A DNA stretch of 64,000 nt from Rhizophagus irregularis (Eukaryota; Glomeromycota; Glomeromycetes; Glomerales; Glomeraceae), in NCBI RefSeq assembly GCF_026210795.1, contig NC_089441.1, positions 3,658,001-3,722,000 on the forward strand. The letters are read 5' to 3'. Made by a program: the position numbers and the translations under genes. Shown here piece after piece: positions 1 through 13,975 of this stretch. A model generated the notes under the pieces. The model did no database searches, was not told the origin of the DNA, and saw only the letters and a program-made list of their open reading frames with translations. Position 1 is the stretch's first letter. Each line of letters begins with the position of its first letter.

Positions 1-1089
1 AAATTCAGCGGGGTCAGGTGATTTTTCATCATCACTTGTCGATGACTATTTAAATGATAATTAATTTTTTTTTTAAAAAAAAAATTATTATTGTTTAATA
101 CTAAATAATAAGTATCATAATAATATAAACCTTGGAAACTTCTCGCCCTGAATTAACAAAGTTATATAAGTTAAAATATATCATTATATCATATAATCAA
201 AAAAATTTCCCGATGATCTACCTGGACGTGGCGGTGGCTTATACTGTGAAGGCCGGGTATGATATTTGCTCCAATCGACTTGTGGAACACCAAATATATA
301 CTGGCGTTCGGGAATTTTTTCATGGGTCTTTGAAATATGAAGATCACGCGTCTTTAACGATGAACCCCAAAAAAAGAACCAAAAAATTATTATTCACTTA
401 CCCCATCGCGCAATTTTTCAATAAACATTTCCGGATCTGATATAGCACGTTGTTTTATATCTTTTATTTTTTTGATATCTTCTTTTGTTTGTTCAAGTTG
501 AAATTTAAGTACATTTACGGCTCTTAAAACCATTTCATAACTATTAAAAAAAATATTTAATAAAAAAAAATTAAAAAAAAAACGGTAGTTAAACGCGAAT
601 AAAGAAATGACTTTAAACTTACTCTTCATTCCCATTTAATAAAGTTTCTTCTGTAGAAATTTCTATTACACTTTCCATACCATTAGAATTTGTAGTATTT
701 GTTTCAACATTTTCAGAGTTCGTTTGTTTTATTTGAGTGACCTCTTGTTGTATTTCTTGTAAAGGTTGAGGTAATTGTTGTGGTGAAGAATTTTGTTGAT
801 CTAATTTTTGTTCTGAATTTGAAATATCTTGTCTTGGTTCATCAATTTGCATCATATCACTCGAAGCTTCCACAATATCTTCTTCTTTTTGTGGTTGTTC
901 TACTGTAATCGTGTAATTTCGCTCTTGTTCTTGTTCAAGCTGCGGTTGTGGTTGTTGTTGCTGCGGTTGTTCTTGATTCATACATGACTTTGTAGAATCT
1001 TTAGTAAGGCCATTAACATATTCTACATATTCTGTAGTTTCAAAGCTATTTTTTTCAATAATAGTATTGTCAAAAGCGATCGGTGACAT
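1..1089 (-). CDS. Gln-rich protein of unknown function, 3' end beyond window edge
   Basis: I do not recognise this protein. Exons read on the minus strand are 1089-623, 540-402, 351-222, 147-131 and 45-1; all join in frame through GT..AG introns and the last runs off the window, so the C-terminus is missing. Residues 1-155 are low-complexity and acidic/polar, with Gln-Pro runs around residues 40-55 and 100-115. The second exon encodes a helical, charged stretch (QLEQTKEDIKKIKDIKQRA) followed by SDPEMFIEKLRDG. The third carries a basic, proline-rich segment (RPSQYKPPPRPG), and the edge exon is acidic/serine-rich (SSTSDDEKSPDP). Composition suggests a nuclear, chromatin- or transcription-related protein, but that is inference only. 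An alternative is that the third exon reads through to a TAA at 184-186, ending the protein there. Start is the only ATG opening the long frame. Confidence 0.6.
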
Positions 1090-1806
1090 AATTATTTTTA
1101 TAGAAAAGAAAGAAAGAGATATTTAGGAAAAAAAAAATTTTTTTTTTTAACTAATGGCTGTGACCTAGAAAAAAAAAAAAAAAAAATTTTTTTTTCTAAA
1201 AAAAAAAAACCCGAATCGCTGTAATGTACAACGGTAACACTAAACACTAATTGCTAAACTGTAAAACTTAATAAGAAAAAAGCCCATCAAATAATAAATT
1301 TTTTATTATATATTAGGTTTAGTTAAAAGCCATGTCACTTAAATTGGGATCTATGAATAAAAAAAAAAAATTCAGATCGCCATCGCCTTTTTTAAAAAAA
1401 AATTTTCATTCATCAAATAAAAATTAATCCTTGATTACCCACGCGTTTTTTTTTTTTTTTAAAAAAAAATTGGGAATGTATAATCACCTGATATTATTAT
1501 TATTTGTTTGTTTTCTTTTTTTTTTAAAAAAAGATTAAAAAGATTATCTTTTGTTATATCACTTTTTTCAAAATTTATTGCTATTTTTTTTTTTTTTTTT
1601 TTTTGTTTCTTTAATTTTTAATGATTTAATGATTTGATCTTTAAAAAAATCTTTTTTAAAAAAAGGGAGTTAAAAAAAACCCCATTTCCTTCATTTCCTT
1701 CTTGGTTCTTTGTTCTTTTCAAAGATTTTATTATTTATTTATTTATTAGTAATTAAAACCTCTCATGCATTTTTTTTTCTTTTTCTTTTTTTAAAATCAA
1801 TGAAAA

Positions 1807-1837
<31 letters not shown>

Positions 1838-3203
1838 ATGTAATGACAAAGAAGAAGAGAAAAAAAAATAAATCAAAAATAAAGTAAAAATATAAAATTA
1901 AAATAAAATATAAAATTAAAATAAAATAAACTAAAATAAATTAAATTAATATGCAAATTATATAATAAGATCCAATGATCTATTATTAAATTAAATTATT
2001 ATTGTTTATTTCGTTTATCCCTCTTACTTACTTTCTTTTCTTTTTTTCTTTCAAAAAAAAATCCTTTCAAAAAAGTTCAAAAAAAGGATTTTCAAATTAT
2101 AAATTATTAATTACAAAGAGGAATATACTGTATTACTACTATTACTACTATTACTACTATTACTGTATGATTAATCATTAATTATAAATCATACTTCTTA
2201 AATTTTTTGGGGGATAAGTCCTTTTTTTTTTTAAGAGTTAATAATAATAATAATTATAAGAAATAACATATAATAAATTACATACTGTAATAATAATAAT
2301 AATAATAATAAAAATAATAGCGAATATTCATTTGAAACAAAGAAAACGAAATCATTCGTTATGTTTTTGAAACCAATGACAGATAAGTATATATAAAGAG
2401 ATGATCAAACATTAATTGATAGAAAAGTTTCAAATAATATCATCATCACTTCATTATAAATTTTTCTTTCTTTCTTTCTTTCTTCTTTCAAAGAAAAAAT
2501 AAAATGAAATAAAAAACAAACAAATAAAAAAAAAAATTCATTGTCAAAGAAAAAATCATTTATCATTTATACTATTTATACTACCGAAAAAAAAAAAAAT
2601 TTTCCGAGAAAAAAAAAATTCACAGATGAGATCAACCGATAAGATTAACCAATCTCATTTTTTTTCTCTTGTGACCAATCAAAATCGACATCGGCTGAAA
2701 ATAATTTTTTTTTAAAAAAGTAAATAAAGAAAAAAAAATCGAAATTTCAAAAACGTAAAAAAAAACATTTACTAATTGCATTATGGTTTTCCCGTATTTT
2801 ATAAAATAATCTTGTATAAAAAAAATTTTTTATCACATAAAAGACACTTAGAAATCACCAAATCACCCAAATCATCTTTTTCCCGAAATCTCCGAAATCT
2901 ACAATAGCAAATAAATATTTATTATCCACAATTCCACAACTCCACAATTCCACATTATCCACATTATCCACATTATCCATATTGACAAATTTATTTCGAA
3001 ATACTTCTTTAGTTAGCAATAATTAGTTAGTAAAACACGTTAATTATCATAAGCCGCAGTGAAAGATCGGATGTTTCCTTAACTACCGTTCGAAAACTTC
3101 CGAAATTTTCCGAATCTTCTGATCAATTCCTTTTTCCTCCATTGTTCTTTTTTTATTTCATCGTCGCAGTAAATCATCAGTTCATCACTAACCCAATGAT
3201 TTA

Positions 3204-3227
3204 GTACCCCGCTTCACACCGGGGTAC
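3204..3227. repeat. GC-rich perfect stem-loop
   Basis: GTACCCCG and CGGGGTAC form a perfect 8-bp stem around an 8-nt loop. It stands out because the surrounding kilobases are almost pure A/T. It lies about 2.1 kb upstream of the Gln-rich gene start. Function unknown. Confidence 0.6.
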
Positions 3228-3608
3228 ATACATATACAGAATTTACGTTACGCCGATCGTTAAATTAGAATAAGTTTAATTAGTTTAGATCGTTCAATTT
3301 ATCCAATTATAAATCTCGTGATTTCAAGAAAATGAAATAATTGTTTTTGCATGTGAAACGGGTCCTGGGAATTATTTTTAGGACCGATTCTTTTTCAAGA
3401 ATCCAAGAATAAGTCGATCAAAAAAACCCCCGCGCGTTATTCATACGTTTACATTGTTTTTCGGATTATCTTTTTACTGTTTTAAGCTCGTTTTTTAAAT
3501 TACTTAAATTACGCAATTTATACGAGAAATTGAATTTGGTCAAATAATTTACAAACAAATAATTAAATAATTAAATAATTTGAATTAATTTGAATAATTG
3601 CTTCTTTA

Positions 3609-3667
3609 ACATTTTTTTCTCACAGTTTTCTCACAGTTTTTCTCACAATTTTCTCACAATTTTCTCA
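3609..3667. repeat. short tandem repeat, TTTTCTCACAA/G unit
   Basis: About five consecutive 11-12 bp units of TTTTCTCACAR are directly visible. Simple minisatellite-like repeat in intergenic DNA. Confidence 0.7.
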
Positions 3668-4271
3668 CAACCGAGAAAATAAACATTTTTTTTTGTAATA
3701 CAGAACTAAAAAAATTTTTCAATGAAAAAAAACAAAGACTTGACGATTTTTTTTTATTAATTTTTTCAAGACTCTGAAAAAAAAAGATGATGAGGAAAGG
3801 AAAAAAAAATAATTATGTACAAAAAGAAAAAGGAAAAAAAAAAATCTTGTTTTTTTTTAAAAAAAAAAAGAGCCGTTTAAAAAAATAAAAAATTAACATT
3901 TTTTTTTTCTAAATAGTAAAAAAAAAAAAGTAAATAATAAAATTCTATGTATAATTAAGTGAGGATTAAAATTCAAACAATTTTTTTTTTTTTCCAGAAA
4001 AAAAAAAGATTCTATATTTTTTTATATATATATATATAAATGACGAGTAATTGGATTGTTATAAACACGAAAAAAAAGATTTTAGAGTGGGGGATTGATG
4101 GATGTACATATATGTAATTGTTGTTTGTATATATAAGATTATGTATAATATAATGAAATTAAAAGGGACAAATGGTAAGAAGGTTGATTATTTACTATTG
4201 TAATATTATTATATGTATAATAATTAAAAAAAAATAAAAATAAAAAATAAAAATATAAAGAGATTTTTTTT

Positions 4272-6304
4272 TTAACTTCCTGCCATAACAGCCCTTTGTT
4301 CAGAAGTTTGAGTATCACCGTTACCATATAATGCGGTTATTTGTCGAATCATGTTATGATCCAGAGAACTACTTCGTCTCATGCGACCATGTAAACGTCT
4401 TTGATGATGACTACATGCCGATTTGTTGTTATTATGGGATAAACTATAAGCCATGGGTGTTGATGATAGGGTTACATCCGCTGATGATTCTGCAGGAGGT
4501 GAAACAATTACTGTTGTAATAGGTGACATTGATAAATTACTTGAAATGTTTCTCGGTCCCTCCGATTTTCGTCTTGTAGACTTATGATATTCATCATCAT
4601 CATCATCATCATCAACATCATCATGTGTTAAAGAATTAGGTGTAGGAAGTAAGGAATGATGACTATAAGAACGACCAGATAAACTCCTTTTTAATCTTCG
4701 ATTCTTTGAAGAACGTGAAGTAGTCATCATTCTTAATTTTTCTTGTATATCTTCTGGAATTATTAATAAACCAGCAGCCAAACTGACACGACGTTGACCT
4801 TTTGTAGAAGAACTTTTTGAAGATAATGATGATGAAAAAGATTCATTAGAATCATCAGTTGATGTGGAAACTGGTAAAACAATTTCTGGTTGTGGGGGAG
4901 CATTTCTCATATTATCCCAGAATACACGATTTTCAGCCAAAATATCCAAAAATATCATTGAAGGATTTAAGAAAGAAGCAAAAGCTTCAAAATAAGGTTT
5001 AACTACGAAATCACCAAAACCAAGACTTATTTGACATTGATGAGATTGTTCACGATCCATATTAGGAGAAACTGGAAGATTATTTCCTTTTTCAAGATCA
5101 CCCTGACGGAAAAATTCATCAACTACACGATCAGACCAAAGTTTAGAAATTTCCCACGGACGAACAGTATTACTAAGATCAGCAGCATGAATCAATACTT
5201 TTAGTAATAATTCACGTTGTTCAGAATCCAAAGTGACTATAATAGATGATGAAGAGGAAGATCTTGAAGAAGATCTGATGATCTTAACATGGTCATCCTT
5301 AGAAATTGGAAATTGTTTTGGAGGGTTTATTGAAATTGGGGATGATTCAGGGGATGAAGATAATGAAGTAGAAGGGGAAGAACAACCACTATCAGTTTCT
5401 TCACCAGATTCTTCTGAAGATGAAAAACCTGTAGATTCTATCATATTATGTAAAGATTCTAATAAATCAAAATGAAATGTCATATCTGTAGCTAAAATAA
5501 TTCTATTTATCAAACTTTTCAAAGAAGCATTAACCTCTTGTGGATCACAACCCAAGTATTCAGTATCACATTTATGCACGTGACGGAATAACTTGTGTTT
5601 ATTTATAATGTCCATAGTTAGATCACAAGAGTAATTTTCAAGAACTGATTGATCATTATATCTAATGGCCAAATCTGTTCGAGCATTTACTTGATAAACG
5701 TTATTCAAACCAGGCTATTATAAAAAGAAAAAAAAAATAAAATAAATAAATAAATTGAATATTTAATAAAGAAAAACACGTAAACATATTCAATATATAA
5801 CACTTACGTGACCAATATCATGACATAAACCAGCGATGAGCAAACAAATAGCATCTAAGGATGATATATACTTTGCAGAACCTAAATCTGTCAACATATA
5901 GTATAGAACAACTACCACATCAACGGCATGTAAAAAGGAATGGTATGAAGTATTGTAATAACCTTTTTCAACATCAATTATGAAATCCAACATTTCAGAT
6001 TTTCGAATATTTAAAGCACCGACAAGGTCAAGTTTAACCATCATTCCTAATATGAGACCAAATAATTCAGGTTTCGACCATTTCCATACATTAAAATGTA
6101 ATCCAGTATCTTTTTCTGTAAGTTTATTATCAATGAATTTGAGCATTGTCTAAAAGGATAAGAAGAATAAAGGAAAGAGAGGTAAGTAAAATTATTTAAC
6201 CTCTCTTCATTTCAAAATAATAAAAAAAAAAACAAAAAATTACTTACCCTCTCACAAATAATTAATTGGTCTGAGGAGAGCGTGTTGTGTCTAAGAACAA
6301 GCAT
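4272..6304 (-). CDS. class I 3',5'-cyclic nucleotide phosphodiesterase
   Basis: Hydrolyses cAMP and/or cGMP to the 5'-nucleotide, ending cyclic-nucleotide signalling. Exons 6304-6248, 6149-5808 and 5714-4272 join in frame to 613 aa. The PDEase_I catalytic core is recognisable: YHSFLHAVDV (about residues 92-101), the metal-binding GLCHDIGH followed across the intron by PGLNNVYQV (about 127-142), SVLENYSCDL, TDMTFHFDLL, LIHAADLSN and WSDRVVDEFFRQGD. Two features are odd. A serine/glutamate-rich insert of roughly 70 residues separates the TDMTFHFDLL helix from LIHAADLSN. The C-terminal extension, some 170 residues past the core, contains a poly-Asp run and Ser/Arg-rich stretches that look like phosphorylation substrate. 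The first exon gives only 19 residues, so an additional upstream exon cannot be excluded. No N-terminal regulatory GAF or PAS domain is visible. Family assignment is firm; cAMP versus cGMP preference cannot be read. Confidence 0.93.
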
Positions 6305-8539
6305 TGTGACTAAAATATCTGTGTATTTTGATTAAACGTGAAAAAAAAAGTGGTTTATCGGGGTGTTATATATATATGCGTAACTAAAAATTTGATATTA
6401 TTGTAACAAAAATAATTTTTCCTTCTTTCTTTTAAAAACAAGGAAAAAATAACAAAGTGGTGTAAAAAAAAAATTGTTTGTTTCGTGGTTCAAAGTTTTT
6501 TTTTTTTAAAAAAAAGTTTATTTTACCGAGAAATGACTTAAAGACAAATTTAAATTTTTTTTTTTTAATACGTTAATAAAATTTTGGCGGGTTTTTTTTT
6601 AATAAATTTTTTTTTTTTTTTTTATATGTTATATATAAAAACTCGAAAAAAAAAAAAATTGGTAGAAATTTTTTTAAATAAATATTCTAAAGATTTATAG
6701 CTTATTTATATATTTTTTTTTTTATCTCAGTTCATTCAATCAGAGGTTAAATCGGGCGCCCATTTATTTTATTAATATACTAACAAGACTCGGGGGATAC
6801 TATAATTATTTATATTGTGTAATTATAGTTTATAATATTTATATTATGGTAGTTTAAAATTCTTTGTCTAAAAAGTTAATAGAATTCTAAATAGAAGAGT
6901 GAAAGTAAAACATGCCACAACAAAAAAAAAACGATTTTAGTAATTACATATAAAAAGTTTAAATTAAATAATACTAAACTTAATTTAGAAATCCCATTTT
7001 TTTAGGATGTGATAAAAAAGAATTCATTGTGATATAAATCATTTTACCTCTTTAGAAAGGGAAAGAAAAAAAAAAAAAAAGGGGGAGGGAGGGTTAAAAA
7101 AAGAAAGGAAAATTATATTAAGTAATTTTAAAGTAATACAGCCTTAAAAAATCGGGTAAACAAGCTTATGATGAAAAAAAGAACAAAGAAAAAAAAAATT
7201 GTATAATAATTATTTTATATATATATTTTTTTTTTTAAAAAAAAAATTACAGAGAAATCATATACATTTTTATCTCTTATTATTCATGTTAAAAGTTAAA
7301 ATATTTTATAATAATAGAGATTTCATTTGGAAATTTTGGAAATCCACATGGAAGGTACAAGTAAAAAAGGTTATAAAATATGTCAGCCCGTCTTTGAGAT
7401 TACAACGTGTTACAGTTACACGACAATGTATTATTATTAAACTTTCTCCTTAATTGTAACGTAGTAACCGTATATCAATACCGTAAAACTTTAAAAAAAA
7501 AATTCAAATTAGCAAAAAATTTCGTTATTTTAACGATATCATTAACCTAAAAAAATCTTAGCACCAATTTCATAAAATAAGCCAAATAATGATAATCATT
7601 TTCAAGAGAGAGAAAGAAAATTTTATTTTTTGTTGTGTTTGGTTTCTTTCATACCAGTTCCCATCCCAATTAGCTGCTGCTCATCCTGAATTATATAATT
7701 ACATAAGAACTGCGGTACAAAAAAAATATATATATATATATATTTAAAATATGAGGCGCAATCAAAATCAAATCAAGTTGTTAAAGCTGCTAGGGAATTG
7801 CATACATAATATAGATTGATTATCTTTCTATGCGTGATTCCTGCCCATAATCTCGTAATGATGCACACTCACATGTTGATTTAACTTTCCTACTTTTTTA
7901 TTTGCGAACATTACAAACTTTTTACGTATAAACATTTTTAACGAACATGGTGGGACATTTTGTATGATTCACGTCAGATGTCTAAGAACGCCCAAAATAC
8001 CAAAATAACGACATCACCATAAACGCGTGAGCCTTGTTTATTATCACCATGGGCGTCAAATGCATCATTTTTCAGATTAAAACTTGTTTCCAATCTTGTA
8101 TTTCTATGTCATGAGAATGAAATTTTTTTTTTTTTTTTAAAAAAAAAATGATGGATTCTCACGCACTGAACATTCTGCATATAATCAACCTAACTTTAGT
8201 AGTACATTTTTTTTTTATACTAAAATTGCTGAAATTTTTATAAAGACGCCGGTATACTTCTTCAAACGGAATTTATCGGTTAAAAAATCCTCATCTGTCA
8301 TTGATTTACTAGAAAAATCTCAAATATAAAAGAACAATATGTGATGATTATTTATCGCGTGGCGATGCGGAATTGCCTCGTGGCACTATGGTACGAGTAT
8401 TATATAAGGCAATTTATGTTGTAGATTAACTTTATCTTGCATAACAATTAATACTAAAAATTACTAATTTATTTTTAAAAATTATTTTCTGCGGATAATT
8501 TCATTTAAAATTCCCGACTAAAAAAATATATATATATGA

Positions 8540-8580
8540 TATAATATAAAAATAATATATTATATTATTTTTATATTATA
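8540..8580. repeat. perfect AT palindrome, 20-bp arms
   Basis: The 20-bp arm at 8540-8559 is the exact reverse complement of 8561-8580 with a single T between. It could extrude a cruciform. It sits inside a longer run of alternating AT that continues to about 8640. Confidence 0.75.
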
Positions 8581-11500
8581 ATATAATTATAATATAGTAT
8601 ATCGTATATGTATATGTGTATATATGTATGATTGTGCTACTTTCTCTATACAATAATCTTCTGCATAATGTAAGTTAACGCCGTACAAATAAGTACTCCC
8701 TGAAAAAATTCGGATTTATTATATATTTTAAAGTCCTAAGAGAAGACAAGAAGATTTTCTTTTTTTCTTTGTATAATAATATAATAAAAAGGTAAAAAAA
8801 AAAGCCATTTTTTTTAATTTTTTTACCCGCCAAAAAAAAAAATTTATATAATTATATTGTTTTTTCATCTTCATTTTTTCTACTAAATAGGAATTTTTTG
8901 TTATGTATTATGAGGTAATCACAACATATTATAATACCAATTGTATCCATCATTTAAATTAGGGAAATTGGGGGTAAAAAAAGAAAAATATTTTTTTACC
9001 CTTAATCGAAAATAATATTTGTTATCGGTTATGGATAATAAAAAAAGGAATTCAAGTTTCCTTCTTTTTTGGCGGAAATATAATTTAAATTGTGGAGTAA
9101 ATCTCTTATAAGTGATATGATTAATTACCTTTAATGGAAATGTTCGGTGATAAGTAGTGACAAGTAAAAAGTTAATTGGTTCCTCATTTAATGATATAAT
9201 TTAATTATATGACGTATTTTTCGGTAATTAAAGTAAATTTTATGATTGGTATTTTTAGTAACAATATTATTATATGCATTTATTTTATAATAATTGTCCC
9301 ATCTGTTTCGTAATACATTATAATATAAATATTTATAATTTAAAAAAATTTTTTTTTTAGGTGATAAAATTTTGACAGTATGCTGCGTATTAATTACGTT
9401 AATCGCCAGACCCCTAAAAAAATTTTTTTCTTTCTTGACATTCCATAAAGATTGTTTGTAAAAAAAAAATAAAGAATTAACGAAATTACCGCGAATAGAA
9501 TTTTAATTTAATCCATAAAAGTTTGATAACTCATTTATGCATTACGAAAGTTATACTTCATTAAATATGTAAAAAGAAAATCATGTAAAAATTTGACTAA
9601 CTTTAGAGAGGAAGAGGAATTTTGACAAGTGTTTTCCCTTAATAAAAAAAGAAAAAAAAGTGTAAGACATAATTTATTTTTTACTCTGAAACCCTGTTTC
9701 TTTTTGTTTCATATTTTTAATTGGTTAGAAAAATGTTGGAAAATTTGTTAGAAAAACCCCCCCTTTTCTTTCGTGTGTTATACCATTGAACAAGGTGAAA
9801 TAAAAAGATTAACAATACAATTTTTTCTTTGCTATTATGTTTTTGAATCATTTCCATTTTAAGAAATTCAAACTTTTTTTTTGAAATATGTATGTACCTA
9901 TATGCTGAGTTTGTATGTTTATTTTTTTTGCATGTCACTTGAATGTTTTTTTATAACATTACAGATGAGTAACCATGAAAAAAAAAAAGAATCAAAATTT
10001 CAAACAATTTCGAAAATCAAAAAAAAAAAAATTCTCGGTGTAAAAATGGGATTGATTAAAAATGAAGTAAAATGAAGATCATCTCATTTTACCAATGAAA
10101 TTCAAAAAAAGGGAGATATTTCCATATTAGAGAAAAGTTGAAAAGGAAAAATAATAAAGATTTTTTATTATTAAAATAAAAAAAATATTATTATTATATT
10201 TTAAATGAATCAAAGAATTTTACTTTTTAAGATTAAACCTTTCAATTTTTTTTTTTTCATATCATTCTTTGATCATAATTTTTCCTTTATCTTCTTCCTT
10301 TATCTTCCTTTATCTTCCAAATTCATTTTCTTTGTCTTTAAATCGAGAAAGAAAATTCGGAAAAACAAAAAGAAAAAGATTTAGATAATTTTCACATGTA
10401 TGACCAAAAATAGAAAAAAATTTTGATTAAATCTCTCATTTTTATTCATGAATGGAAAAAAAAATGAGATATGAGATTACAATTCATCGAAAAATTCATT
10501 GTGCGAATATTTTTTAGATAATTTAAATAATAATAATAATAATATCACATTAAAAAAAAAAAAAAAATCTCGTTAAAATCCTTTAAAGGGATACAAGAAT
10601 CAGCCAAAATAAAATATGTATGTAGAAAAGATCATTGTATTTTGGTACGCCCCACGCCTATACCGCCGAGTCAGCCCATAAATCTGTCGTCATCTAAATC
10701 GTTAAAATTTTTTGACACACTTCAAAACTTTATAAAGTTATGCAAAGTTTTTTTGTAAAATTTTTCCAACAAATAAAAACCCCCACATTTTAAAGCACTA
10801 CAATTCTACAAATTTCACAAAAAAAACTCAACAAAAAATATTACATACATAACTAAAAATAGGAAATTATTCCAAATAAAGAAATTCATCATTTAAATTA
10901 CAAACTGTTGTCATATTGTGTTCCATTGTGTACGGCTTAAACATAGGCAGATTATTATTTGAACTAAATTTGGGAATGAAAAAAAGGGTAATGAAAGATC
11001 TTCAAATGAGATTATGAAATTATGATATTCAGGATTTATGAACCGTCAATGTCAAAAATTTCATGATGGCGTTAAAAAATTTCTTTTTTGCTTGGGTAAA
11101 GTTTAAGGTACAGTATATTTGGTATGGTAAATACCCATGATAACGTTATTTGTGTCACCTTTACCAGTCAATAAAAGGGAAAAAAAAAGTTCCCACTTTA
11201 TTGACCTAAAATTAATAATAAATTATGTAATTTAACGTTAAAAAACCTGATAAAAATCTTGTTATTAACTCTGCCCAACTTTATTATTTCGAATTAAACT
11301 AAATTTATCTAAATGATTTTCTTTAATGTACAAGGTACAACAATGAAAGAACCCTCATTTAGGATAAACATTGACGTACGAACATTTGTATTCGTAGTTA
11401 TTAAAAATATCTTTTTGAAACTTTGATATTCTTTATAACAACAAAGCACGAGAAATTGTTGATTATAAGATATGCTTATTTATTTATTTATTATTAATTT

Positions 11501-13538
11501 TTTTTTTTTTTTCTCATTTCACAATCCATCTATTGAATACGCATTACACATTTATCATTTTTATCGAATTTACAATCCGTGAAACTATTTATTTTTTTAC
11601 CAAATTTATAAGTTGTATATATATAATTTAAGTTGTGCAAAAAAAAAAACGGATGAGCAAAGCACGTTACAATCGTTACATTTATTTGTATATATTATAT
11701 ATGTATAATATATATAATTTGTATGAATATTAAAAAAGTTTCCCCTGAAATGTTTCAGAAACACGTTTCGTGTTAAATTTCTTAAAGTAAATAATGTCTA
11801 TAAAAAAAATCATTATATATTTTTTTTTAACAATTAAAATTAACGCATGTAAGTGTTAAAAAGAAATTGATATTACATTGCTGTACATTACTTTTTATTA
11901 CTTAAATTACTTACAGTATATCAGATAACACTTTTTTATCCCCAATGCGTTACAATGCGTATGCGTGTAATTCGTACATTGTAGTACGAATTTATTCTAA
12001 AAATGTGGCATGCTTTTCCATGTTGTTCATGTTGTTCATGTTGTCACTAAAAAAAAAAATGATGTGATTTGATTGTTTGATTTATATGATAAATGATGAA
12101 TCTTATTATGGTTTGTTATAACTGCTTTTAGTATGTCACGCGTAAAACGTGTCGCGAATAATCTAATAATATAATAATATTAAAATATATAATTCGAAAA
12201 CAATTATTAATCTTTTGTAGTAGTCAATGGAGATAAGGAATTTAAGGGAAGAGGCGGGACGACGACTTCCAAATAATTCATAAAATAGATACAAAAAGGG
12301 GTTAAATTACCATAAAAAAATTATGTATTATGCTCTTCTCTCTCTTTTTTTTTTTTAATAATTGAATCCTTAAATATCAAAGCAAACAATAGGTCATATG
12401 TACATCTTACATTACATTTTATGTATGCAACAAAGAAATGTTGCCGAAAATGTTATTATATCCCAGATGTGCAAAGGAAAATGCGGGATCTTTGAAGAAA
12501 CTTTAGGTTGTGAAATGTCGTACAACACGTGGGTAATAAATAAGAATAATCGCGAAATCTTTTTCCTTTTTTCTTTTAACGATTAATAGTGATGAGAACG
12601 TTACCGGTATGCGGTATGTATTGGGTATTGGTCAAAAATTCTAAGTACATATTTTTTTGGCGGTTAAAAAAGAACCATTTTGATTGACAATTGACCTTAA
12701 CAATAGGTTTGACGCGATTTTCTTCTTTTAAACTTTTGGTTACATTTTACATCATTTACATGAATGAAATCTTTTATATATATTTATTTTTTTATTTTTT
12801 TTAAAAAAAAAAAAGTTTAATGATGTTTTTGGAATCTCTTTAACAATCAATTCAATCAATTGGAAATCTTTTCAATGATTTTTAGGGCGTAAAAAAAAAA
12901 TTTAAAAATTTTTTTTTTTTTGATTATTTAAAAATTTTTTGTACCTTTTTTTTTTACTTTTTGGTAATTTCATATATAAAAAAAAAAGGAACTTTTAAAT
13001 AAAAATAAATAAAAAAAAGTTTTATTTTTATTTTTCCTTTATTTTTTTTTTTTTCTCATGTGCTCTTTGATGTTACAATAACAAAATTACAATACACTTT
13101 ATTTAGAAAATTGTAATCCTCTTATTGTTATCAAAACAAATCATCAAGAGAGAAAATAAAAAATAAAATAAATAAAAAAATAAATAAAGAATAAATAAAA
13201 ATCAAAATAAATAAAAAAAAATATATATAAATTTTTTTTTGATTTTCTATTTTTTTTTCTAAAAAAAAGTGTTAAAAAAATCACCAATTAAAAAAAATTA
13301 AAAAAAATTAAAATTAAAAAAATTAAAAAATTATTAAAATTATTTTTTCATTTTTTCCTCACCCCCCCAAAAAAAAATAAATAAATAAATAAAATTACAT
13401 ATATATGATTATGTGTATATATATAAAAAATAAATAAAAAAATGTTATATAATAAATAAAATAAAAAATGCAAATAATGCAATCGATCCGATTGATTACG
13501 ATTATTGTTTGAAAAAAAAAAAAAAAATTTTTTTTTTA

Positions 13539-13628
13539 GTTGTAAGACTTGTAAGTTGTAAGACTTGTAAGACTTGTGAGACTTGTAAGACTTGTGAGAC
13601 TTGTGAGACTTGTGAGACTTGTAAGACG
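13539..13628. repeat. 10-bp minisatellite, GACTTGTRA unit
   Basis: About nine copies of a roughly 10-bp GACTTGTAA/GACTTGTGA unit in direct tandem. In one plus-strand frame it reads as alternating CKTC/CETC, which is a by-product of the repeat rather than evidence of a gene. Confidence 0.8.
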
Positions 13629-13975
13629 AAAAAAAAAATTGGAACCAATTTCATAATCATAAATAAAAAAAAAACTTCATTCTATATATTCTATGTATTT
13701 ATTGATTAAGTTTGTTTGGTGTAATGCTAGTGTAATGTTTTAATGTTTAGTGTAATGTTAGTGTTGCGTTAGTGTTGCTTTATCTTTTTTCTCAATCATA
13801 TTTTTACTTTTTTATAAAATTTATTTTAAATTTATCCTTATTTTGGTCCACAAACATCCCACATTTTTAAATTTTTGCCCCAAAAATTTATTAAAAATAA
13901 AGTTATTCATTTAAATCTTTTGTCACATGATTTTTGTATCAAAAAAAATTTTTAATTTCTTCAAAAAAAAAAAAT

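Larger units (their letters stand above)
1090..4271. other. gene-free AT-rich upstream region
   Basis: No coding exon was recognised. The stretch holds long A and T homopolymers, (ATAA)n near 1815-1840, an ACT-type triplet repeat near 2130-2165, an (AAT)n run near 2290-2310, a CCACATTAT-type tandem run near 2930-2985 and a TTTTCTCACAA run near 3610-3667. It lies upstream of the Gln-rich gene and downstream of the phosphodiesterase, so it could contain a long 5' leader of the former. Nothing else is visible. Confidence 0.6.

Noticed and set aside
132-440. Plus-strand 102-codon frame over the left-edge gene
   Set aside because: It is antisense to the in-frame exon 3 (351-222) of the Gln-rich gene, which has proper splice signals; the plus-strand frame has no supporting features.
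7199-7453. 84-codon plus-strand frame
   Set aside because: Begins in a T/A homopolymer, composition is Phe/Lys/Ile noise, and no exon logic or domain is visible.
12398-12586. 62-codon frame with several Cys
   Set aside because: Too short, no homologous motif, and flanking DNA shows no splice-consistent extension.
13509-13709. Cys-rich repeat protein CKTCETC
   Set aside because: The Cys pattern is created by a 10-bp minisatellite; the frame is bounded by homopolymers.
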